In this document: positions 27,163-34,033 of the stretch, piece by piece
Layout of the letters: every line of letters starts with the position of its first letter
How positions within the stretch are numbered: the stretch's first letter is position 1
NCBI GenBank assembly: GCA_029210625.1
Contig: JARGFU010000006.1
Coordinates: 186,001 to 250,000 of the forward strand
Origin: Deltaproteobacteria bacterium
GTDB lineage: Bacteria; Myxococcota; Myxococcia; SLRQ01
Direction: 5' to 3'
DNA: 64,000 bases
Translations under genes and position numbers: made by a program
Notes under the pieces: model-generated
Databases searched by the model: none
What the model was told of the DNA's origin: nothing
What the model saw: only the letters and a program-made list of their open reading frames with translations

Positions 27163-27693
27163 ATGAAGCGGCTCTCCGGATCCCTCCTGACCCTCTGCGG
27201 CGTCCTCGGTGTCCTCCTCGGGCTGCTCTTCCTGGTCGGCGCCGACGGCCAGCTGCGCCGCCTGGCCATCGCCGCGGTGGGCCTCTTCGGGGGCGCCGCT
27301 GCCACCGGCCTGGGTCTGAAGCTCCTGCGGGTGGCGCGCTCGGAGGAGCCGGAGGTCCTGGCCTCGCGGATCCTCACCCTGGCGCGCACCTCGGAGGGTG
27401 AGCTCTCCCGGGGTGAGCTGCTGGCCGAGCTCGGAGCCCTCGGCGGCAAGATCGACGCGGCGATGCTCCTCCTCGAGGCGCGGGGGGTCTGCCAGCGGAC
27501 CGAGGCGGGCGCGAACCCCACCTGGATCTTCCCGGCCTTCCAGACCGAGGTGCTGGTGCGCCGCTGCGAGTTCTGCGGCGCCGAGCTGCCCCTCCACGAG
27601 CAGCTGGCCAGCTGCCCGAAGTGCGGCGGCACCATCGCCACCGGGGTGGAGCGCTTCGCCGCCGGCGGCGACAGCTACTCGATGGACGAGTAG
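27163..27693 (+). CDS. Small membrane protein with winged-helix and zinc-ribbon segments
   Basis: A 176-residue protein. Two hydrophobic helices (about residues 5-27 and 33-52) are followed by a helical winged-helix-like region containing RGELLAELGALGG and a zinc ribbon (CEFC and CPKC, 14 residues between pairs). The last 20 residues are flexible. The Shine-Dalgarno GAAGGGG lies 5 nt before the ATG, 10 nt after the previous stop. It is the last gene of the CHSA operon. The winged-helix plus ribbon pattern echoes the soluble part of the CHSA-repeat protein. Its 3' end overlaps the convergent kinase gene by 19 nt. Confidence 0.7.
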   Translation: MKRLSGSLLTLCGVLGVLLGLLFLVGADGQLRRLAIAAVGLFGGAAATGLGLKLLRVARSEEPEVLASRILTLARTSEGELSRGELLAELGALGGKIDAAMLLLEARGVCQRTEAGANPTWIFPAFQTEVLVRRCEFCGAELPLHEQLASCPKCGGTIATGVERFAAGGDSYSMDE

Positions 27694-29948
27694 CGCTCTC
27701 CGCCCGACTCGCCGTCGAGGATCTCCCGGACGAGCCGCGCCAGGGTGAGGACCGAGAAGGGCTTCTCCAGCAGGGCCGCCAGGGCTCCCCGCTCACGCTG
27801 GTGGGACTCGAGGCCGGCGCCGTAGCCGGTGGCGAGGATGCAGGGGAGCTCGGGCCGGCGGGTGTGGAGCTCGTGGCAGAGCTCCAGGCCGGTCATCCCG
27901 GGCATCCCCTGATCGGTGACGATCAGGTCGATGGCCTCGGGCGAGGCGTCGAAGAGCTCCAGCGCCGCGGCGCCGTTCGTGGCGCTGAGCACCTTGTAGC
28001 CCAGGCCCTCGAGGTACTGCCGGCTCATGGCGAGGATCACCGGCTCGTCGTCCACCAGCAGGAGGGTCTCCTGGCCCGTGGGCAGCAGCGCGGCCGCCCG
28101 GGCGCTCGCGGTCACCTGCTCGCCCCCCTCCACGAGCGGCAGCATCACCGAGAAGGTGGTCCCCACCTCGGGCCGGCTGTCGACCAGGATCCGTCCGCCG
28201 AGCCCCTGGACGATCCCGTGCACCACCGAGAGCCCGAGCCCCGTCCCCTGGCTCCCCTCCTTGGTGGTGAAGAAGGGGTCGAAGATGCGGTCCAGGACCG
28301 AGGGGTCCATCCCGCAGCCGTCGTCGCGGACCTGGAGCCGGACGCTGTGGCGGATCGGCGCGGGCTCCGCGCCACCTTGCTCGAGGGGATCCTCGATCCG
28401 GTCCAGCCACACCTCGATGGTGCCCTGATCGGCGCCGATGGCGTGGGCCGCGTTGGTGCAGAGGTTCAGGATGATCTGGTGCACCTCGGTCGGCTCGGCC
28501 GCCACCACCAGGGGCTCCTGGGGGAAGTGCCGCTCGAGCTCGATGTTCGCCGGGAGGGAGGCGCGCAGGAAGCTCAGGCTCTCGCCGACGAGGGGCGCCA
28601 GGGTCAGGGGGGAGCGGCACTTCTGCTCGCCGCGGCTGAAGGTGAGCATCTGGCGCACCAGATCCCCGGCCTGCTCCGCCGCCACCACCACCTGCCGGAG
28701 CTTGTCGCGCATCGGGCTGTTCTCGGGCAGCTCGTGCATCGTCATCTCGGAGAGCCCCAGGATGGGCGTGAGCAGGTTGTTGAAGTCGTGGGCGATCCCC
28801 CCGGCGAGGACGCCCAGGCTCTCGATGCGTTGAGTGCGGCGGCGGTGAGCCTCGAGGCTCTCGCGCTCCTCGGCGATCCGGCGCTCGGCGGTGAGGTCGA
28901 TGATGATGCCCCGCAGCTCCACCGGCTCGCTCTCTCTCGCCAACACCGAGACGATGTCCCGGACGAAGAGGATGGTGCCGTCGGGCTTGACCATCCGGTA
29001 CTCGAGCGCGTGATCCTCGAGGCGGCGGGTGGCGCCCAGGCAGGTGTCGATCGCCTCCTGCCGGTCCTCCGGGTGGATCATCCCGGCCCAGGCGTCGAGG
29101 TCGGTCCAGGCGGCGGCCGGGTACCCGGAGATCGCCCCGGCCTGGGGTCCCACGTAGGTGAAGCGGCGGCTCTCGAGGTCCAGCTCCCAGGTGATCACCT
29201 GGGTCGACTCGACCAGGAGCTGGTAGCGCTGGGCGGACGCCAGGAGCGCCTCCTGGTCGGCGTCGTGCTGGCGCATCGCCCGCCACCGCCTCCGGCCCCA
29301 GAGGGCCAGCCCCAGCAGGCCGATCCCCCAGACGGCGCCGTGCCAGCCCAGCATCAGCCGGGTGTGGGTGTCGGCGATCGCCTGGTGCCGGACCATCGGC
29401 AGCTCCGTGAGGATCACGCCGAGGAGCTCGCCCTCGCGCTTGTCGGAGTGACAGCGGATGCAGCCGGGCCCGGCCCGCAGGGCGGCCAGGCTGTGGACCA
29501 TCGGCTTCCCCTCGTGGTCGAACACGGCCGAGGAGGTGTTCGCGCCCGCCAGGATCGGGGCGAGGGTCCCCGCCAGATCGGTGTGGCCGGTGAGGGCCAG
29601 ACCGTCGATCCGGTGTAACTCCAGGGAGGCATCCGCGTGATCTCCCGGGGGCGCCGCGCCGGAGGGGTGGGGGTGGAGCTGCTGCAGCAGGGTGGTGGCC
29701 GTGACCCGCTCCCAGCCTTCGGGGATGGGGGTGTCCTCGGTGGGCGGCGTGAAGATCCCCGGAGGCTGCATGATCCGCCGCAGCACCCGCGCGAAGCCGC
29801 GCAGCTCACCCTCGGCCTCCTCGATGGAGTGCTCCCGCGCGTTCTTCTGCTCCTGCGTGATCTGCGTCCCGAGCGAGATCCCGAGGATCAGGGTCCAGGC
29901 GAGGGCCAGCACCACGGGGGGCTGGAAGGGTCCCTTGTCAGCGGCCAT
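27675..29948 (-). CDS. Hybrid sensor histidine kinase with heme-c-type sensor domain
   Basis: A 757-residue protein. An N-terminal membrane helix (about 11-29) is followed by a periplasmic domain (to about 195) with a covalent heme motif CIRCH (Cys163, Cys166, His167), as in DUF3365/Tll0287-like sensors. A second helix (about 198-217) leads to a PAS domain (240-360), a HisKA domain with phosphoacceptor His387 in GGIAHDFNN, an HATPase with DDGCGMD and GTGLGLS, and a C-terminal receiver with Asp679 in VTDQGMPG. It probably senses redox or a ligand gas. No separate response regulator lies next to it. The Shine-Dalgarno GGTGGTGAGAG supports the start. Confidence 0.9.
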   Translation of the reverse strand: MAADKGPFQPPVVLALAWTLILGISLGTQITQEQKNAREHSIEEAEGELRGFARVLRRIMQPPGIFTPPTEDTPIPEGWERVTATTLLQQLHPHPSGAAPPGDHADASLELHRIDGLALTGHTDLAGTLAPILAGANTSSAVFDHEGKPMVHSLAALRAGPGCIRCHSDKREGELLGVILTELPMVRHQAIADTHTRLMLGWHGAVWGIGLLGLALWGRRRWRAMRQHDADQEALLASAQRYQLLVESTQVITWELDLESRRFTYVGPQAGAISGYPAAAWTDLDAWAGMIHPEDRQEAIDTCLGATRRLEDHALEYRMVKPDGTILFVRDIVSVLARESEPVELRGIIIDLTAERRIAEERESLEAHRRRTQRIESLGVLAGGIAHDFNNLLTPILGLSEMTMHELPENSPMRDKLRQVVVAAEQAGDLVRQMLTFSRGEQKCRSPLTLAPLVGESLSFLRASLPANIELERHFPQEPLVVAAEPTEVHQIILNLCTNAAHAIGADQGTIEVWLDRIEDPLEQGGAEPAPIRHSVRLQVRDDGCGMDPSVLDRIFDPFFTTKEGSQGTGLGLSVVHGIVQGLGGRILVDSRPEVGTTFSVMLPLVEGGEQVTASARAAALLPTGQETLLLVDDEPVILAMSRQYLEGLGYKVLSATNGAAALELFDASPEAIDLIVTDQGMPGMTGLELCHELHTRRPELPCILATGYGAGLESHQRERGALAALLEKPFSVLTLARLVREILDGESGGERYSSIE

Positions 29949-30038
29949 CTCTCACCACCTGCGCCTCGCTCGTCCGCCCGGCCCCGCTCCAAGCTGTCTT
30001 CGAGGATACCCGATCCAGCCCGGAGCGTGCCGGCGCGG

Positions 30039-30069
30039 GTGACACCCCCCCCGGGGTGATGGATATGCT
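30039..30069 (+). promoter_or_regulatory. Predicted sigma70-type promoter with internal inverted repeat, leaderless start
   Basis: GTGACA (30039-30044, 5 of 6 matches to the -35) and TATGCT (30064-30069, -10) are separated by 19 nt. The spacer contains CACCCC, four C and GGGGTG (30043-30058), a 6-bp inverted repeat well placed for an operator. The GTG start of the following gene begins 6 nt after the -10, with no Shine-Dalgarno. Confidence 0.45.
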
Positions 30070-30075
30070 GCCCGG

Positions 30076-32742
30076 GTGAGAGCCGCGCCCTGCCATCCCA
30101 CCGCCCTGCTCCCGCTCCTGCTCCTGCTGCTGGCCGGCCTGCCGGGCTGCCGCTGCGGGGATGCCGAGGCGGGGGAGAACACCGACCCGACGGCGGCCAT
30201 CATCTCCCACCGCGATCGGGATCCGGTGCGGGAGGGGGTCGTGGTGGACGTGGTGGGCAGCGTCAGCGACGCCGAGGACGAGGCCCTGGCTCTGACGGTT
30301 CGCTGGCTCCTCGACGACGCGGAGGTCTGCGGCCCGGCGCCGCCGGAGACGACCGGCATCACCAGCTGCACCCTCTCCCTCCCGGCCCCCGGGGACGCCC
30401 GGGTGGTGCTGGAGGTGACCGATCGCGACGGCGCCTTCGCCCGGGCGGCGGTCTGGCTCTACGGGGTCGCCACCGCCGCGCCGCAGGTGACCATCCAGCG
30501 GCCGGCCGAAGACCAGGTCTTCGCGCCCACCGAACCGGTGGACCTCGTGGCCCTCGTGAGCGACGCCGAGGACGCCCCCGCCGATCTCACCGTCACCTGG
30601 CGCAGCGACCTGGCCGGGGCGCTGCCGGCCCTGGCCGGCCCCGACGCCGGGGGAGAGGTCACCGGGCGGGTCACCCTGGCCCCGGGAGCCCACCGGCTGA
30701 CCGTGGAGGTCGCGGACACCACCGGCAAGACCGGCAGCGCAGTGGTCGACGTCGAGGTGCTGGCGGCGAACCTCCCGCCCACCTGCAGCCTGGGCTCGCC
30801 GGCCAGCGGCGGCGCGGGGCCGGCCGAGGACGGGGTGCTGCTGGTCGGGACGGCCACCGACGCCGACGACGGCGCCGACAGCCTCCAGGTGACCTTCTCC
30901 TCCGATCTCTCCGGCGTGCTCGGGACGCTCACCCCCACGAGCGCCGGGGACGTCTCCCTCTCGGTGGCCAGCCTGGCCGGGGGCACCCACGCCCTGCGCC
31001 TCGAGGCGCGGGACCCCGACGGCGCCACCTGCTCGGACCAGGTGCTCTACACCGCGACCCTCCCGCCCCAGGTGCAGATCCTGGCGCCGAGCGCCGGGAC
31101 CCACCTGGAGGGCACGGCCCTCGACCTCGACGCGCAGGTGAGCGACGACCGCGACGCCCCGGGCCTCCTCACCCTCAGCTGGAGCAGCGACCTCCAGGGG
31201 GCCCTCGGCAGCCCGAGCGCCGACGCCACGGGCTTCGCCCGCCTGCCGGGGGTGGTCCTCCCGCTGGGCACCCACCGCCTCACGCTCCTGGCCGTCGACA
31301 CCGATGGCCAGCAGAGCGCGGCCACCCGCGACCTGACCATTGCCCAGGTGGTGGACGACCCACCGAGCGCGCCGACGATCCACCTCGAGCCCCTCCCCAC
31401 CCACGAGAGCGACACCCTCTCGGTGGTGCTCGACGCCCCGGGGGTCGATCCCGAGGGGGCCGGCGTGACCCACCGCTACGCCTGGACCGTGGACGGGAGC
31501 CCCACCGGTGAGACCGGCACCTCGATCGCGCCGGCCCTCACCGGCGTCGGGGAGGTCTGGGAGGTCAGCGTCTGGGCCTCCGACGGCGGCCAGGAGGGCG
31601 CCCCCGCGACGGCCGCCACCACCATCGTCGAGGATCCGGTCGGGCCGGCGGGCTGCGCCCTGCCCGTGTCCTTCAGCCGCGTCACCCACACCCAGGGCGC
31701 GGTGGACTTCCAGCGGGTGAGCTGGGCTCCCGACGGCAGCCACGCCCTGCTCCTGGGCTACCCCCGGGGGCTCTACCGCTACGATCCCGCCACCGGCGCG
31801 ATCGATCTCGTCGCCGCGGGCAGCGGCGCCGAGCGCTGGCACGCCCTCTTCCACGAGGAGGGCGGGGGCTTCGCGCTGGTGGGCGGGGACGACGGCGCCT
31901 CGACCTTCGCGCCGGTCCTCTACCGCTACGACGACGGCGTGGGGCTCACGGCGATCACCGATCTGACCGGCGTGGCGCAGGGCAAGCTGCTGGCGAGCTC
32001 GCGGCTGGTGGATCTGGTGCAGCGGCCGGGCACCGACACCTTCACCCTCCTCTCCGACAACGGGGCGATCACGCCGGGCATCGCCTACCTCAACGAGGTG
32101 GTCTTCGACTGGGCCGGCGGCGCCCACGCCTGGACCTACGAGGGCGGGCTGAACATCTCCCAGGGGGCCTCGAGCGTCGACTGGGGGAGCAAGCTCGGGC
32201 AGCCCCTGGCGCTGGCGGTCTCCCGCTACCTGGAGGTGATGCAGTACGAGCCCCTCCTGGCCTCGGGCAACTTCCACCTCGAGACCGGCACCCCGAACCA
32301 CGGCAACCTCAAGCGGGTCATCTTCGATCCGGTGGGCCGGGCGCAGGCCTGGGTGCTGCAGTGGAGCGGGCAGGGGAGGGTCTACCCCTGGGAGGGGCAG
32401 CTGCGGTCGAGCACCGAGAGCTTCGGCTTCACCGGCTGGAGCATGTACGACTTCGCCGTGCGCGAGGACGGAAGCTGGAAGGTCTTCGTCGGGCGCAACG
32501 GCAACGTCTGGTTCTCGGACTCACCCTTCCTGCCGATCGACCCGAGCCGCTTCACCAACACGCCGCTGGCGAGCTTCGACGCCGAGCCCGGGGCCACCTT
32601 CGATCAGGCGCCCTGGTACGGCACCAGCAGCGACTACCTCCAGGGAGCGGCCTTCCGGCCGGGCACCTGCGAGGGGCTCATCGTCGGGGACGCGACGGCC
32701 TCGATGGGGCTCGTCGCGCACTTCGCGCTCGTCGAGAACTAG
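30076..32742 (+). CDS. Lipoprotein with Ig/PKD-like repeats and C-terminal beta-rich domain
   Basis: An 888-residue lipoprotein (lipobox LPGC, then CRC). From about residue 35 to 520 there are five Ig-like repeats of about 95 residues, each holding a motif like VSDAEDxxxxLTVxWxSDL (VSDAEDAPADLTVTWRSDL in one copy), close to PKD/cadherin-like domains. Residues about 530-888 are beta-rich with YRYDP and HALLLGYPRGLYRYD segments that resemble beta-propeller blades. A surface binding role is likely. It starts at a GTG without a Shine-Dalgarno. Its stop shares CTAG with the convergent transglycosylase gene. Confidence 0.75.
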   Translation: MRAAPCHPTALLPLLLLLLAGLPGCRCGDAEAGENTDPTAAIISHRDRDPVREGVVVDVVGSVSDAEDEALALTVRWLLDDAEVCGPAPPETTGITSCTLSLPAPGDARVVLEVTDRDGAFARAAVWLYGVATAAPQVTIQRPAEDQVFAPTEPVDLVALVSDAEDAPADLTVTWRSDLAGALPALAGPDAGGEVTGRVTLAPGAHRLTVEVADTTGKTGSAVVDVEVLAANLPPTCSLGSPASGGAGPAEDGVLLVGTATDADDGADSLQVTFSSDLSGVLGTLTPTSAGDVSLSVASLAGGTHALRLEARDPDGATCSDQVLYTATLPPQVQILAPSAGTHLEGTALDLDAQVSDDRDAPGLLTLSWSSDLQGALGSPSADATGFARLPGVVLPLGTHRLTLLAVDTDGQQSAATRDLTIAQVVDDPPSAPTIHLEPLPTHESDTLSVVLDAPGVDPEGAGVTHRYAWTVDGSPTGETGTSIAPALTGVGEVWEVSVWASDGGQEGAPATAATTIVEDPVGPAGCALPVSFSRVTHTQGAVDFQRVSWAPDGSHALLLGYPRGLYRYDPATGAIDLVAAGSGAERWHALFHEEGGGFALVGGDDGASTFAPVLYRYDDGVGLTAITDLTGVAQGKLLASSRLVDLVQRPGTDTFTLLSDNGAITPGIAYLNEVVFDWAGGAHAWTYEGGLNISQGASSVDWGSKLGQPLALAVSRYLEVMQYEPLLASGNFHLETGTPNHGNLKRVIFDPVGRAQAWVLQWSGQGRVYPWEGQLRSSTESFGFTGWSMYDFAVREDGSWKVFVGRNGNVWFSDSPFLPIDPSRFTNTPLASFDAEPGATFDQAPWYGTSSDYLQGAAFRPGTCEGLIVGDATASMGLVAHFALVEN

Positions 32743-33890
32743 CCCTCGTCGATCTCGGCTGCCATCGCCAGCTTCGGGCCCTTGCGCGGCGGCAGGGCGA
32801 GGACGTAGCCCCGCGGCACCAGCTGCTTGCCCCGGAGGATGGCGCCCTGCAGGGCGGGGTTCGCCTGGGCCAGCCGGGTGGGGTGGCGGCCGACGCAGCG
32901 GGCGAGGTGCTTCAGGCCCACCGGCCTGGCGAGGCGGAGGTGCCGGGGCGGGCGCCGCGCCGGCCGCAGGCTCCAGTCCCGGGAGACCCGGGCGACCGCC
33001 ACGATCTGGGCGTAGTAGTTCTGGGCGTCGAAGCCGAAGGCGGGATCCGAGGGGCTCGCGACCAGCGGGGCGAGGCCCCGCACCTGCTGGTGCCGCAGCA
33101 TCCGCGCCACCCGGGTGGGTCCGGCGTTGTAGGCGGTGACCGCCACGTCCCAGCGGTCGAAGCGATCGCCGAGGCGGCGCAGGTAGCGGGCGGCCGCCCA
33201 GCCGGCGCGGATCGGATCGGTGCGCTCGTCGATGGCGCCTTCGACCGAGAGGTGCTCGCGGGCGGTGGCGCGCACGAACTGGTAGGCCCCCACCGCCCCG
33301 GCGCGGCTGCGGCTGTCCGGGCGGAAGAGGGACTCGACCACGGCCAGCCGCGCGAGGGAGGCCGGAACGCCCTCGTGGGCGAAGATGCCCTCGAGCTCGG
33401 CGAGGTGCGCCTCCCCGCGCTCGTAGGCCCGGTCGAGGGCGTCGGCGCGGCCGCGCACGAGGCGCAGGTTCCAGCTGGCGGAGCGGGCCAGGGCGTGGCT
33501 CCCGAGGCGCTGGACGAGGCGCCCGGGGTTCTTGCGCCAGGTCTTCTCCAGGCCACGCCGGACCGCGGCGAGGCGCTCACGGGTGCGAGCGGTGCAGGCC
33601 TCCTCGGCGACGTCGCTGCAGTCGACCCAGGCGTGGACCACCCAGGGGCGCCGCTGATCGACGATGGCGACGTCGTCGTCCCCGCGCTCGCCCCAGACCT
33701 CTTCCCAGAAGGCGACCCGCCGGGCCAGGCCCTTGCTCACCGGCAGGCTCCCGCTCTTCACCGGGGCGCGCCGGGCCCAGGGGGGCACGGTGGGCTGCAG
33801 GTCCGGGCAGCTCGCCTCGGCCCACAGGGGCGTGGGCGGGAGGAGACCGCAGAGGGCCAGGGTGACCAGGAAGGGGACGGTAGACCGCAT
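32739..33890 (-). CDS. MltD-like lytic transglycosylase
   Basis: A 383-residue exported protein (signal peptide to about Ala24). The SLT fold spans about residues 165-300: catalytic Glu186 in VVESLF, the SRAGAVGAYQF segment and AYNAGPTRV. It would cleave the glycan strands of murein with 1,6-anhydro product formation. After the domain, the C terminus (LKHLARCVGRHPTRLAQANP, then GKQLVPRGYVLALP) resembles a LysM cell-wall-binding motif. The upstream 140 residues are helical, as in MltD. The gene is convergent with the Ig-repeat lipoprotein gene. Confidence 0.88.
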   Translation of the reverse strand: MRSTVPFLVTLALCGLLPPTPLWAEASCPDLQPTVPPWARRAPVKSGSLPVSKGLARRVAFWEEVWGERGDDDVAIVDQRRPWVVHAWVDCSDVAEEACTARTRERLAAVRRGLEKTWRKNPGRLVQRLGSHALARSASWNLRLVRGRADALDRAYERGEAHLAELEGIFAHEGVPASLARLAVVESLFRPDSRSRAGAVGAYQFVRATAREHLSVEGAIDERTDPIRAGWAAARYLRRLGDRFDRWDVAVTAYNAGPTRVARMLRHQQVRGLAPLVASPSDPAFGFDAQNYYAQIVAVARVSRDWSLRPARRPPRHLRLARPVGLKHLARCVGRHPTRLAQANPALQGAILRGKQLVPRGYVLALPPRKGPKLAMAAEIDEG

Positions 33891-33960
33891 CGTCCCAGCG
33901 GCTCTGCAGGAACGGTGCCGCAGCCCCGCGCCCGGCCCAAGCCCCCGGGATCAGGTGGCC

Positions 33961-33996
33961 CCAGCGCCCGGCGACCTGTCGTCGCCTGGACGCTGG
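33961..33996 (-). terminator. Hairpin downstream of the Cys-rich lipoprotein gene
   Basis: CCAGCG, a short bulged section, GGCGAC, a 5-nt loop and GTCGCC with CGCTGG form an imperfect stem of about 14 bp, 37 nt past the stop at 34034 on the minus strand. No U-tract follows, as is common in G+C-rich genomes. It probably ends or stabilises that transcript before the next gene on the same strand (start 33890). Confidence 0.45.
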
Positions 33997-34033
33997 AGCA
34001 CCGATGCACCAGCTGGCCTGGGGGTGGAGACCC

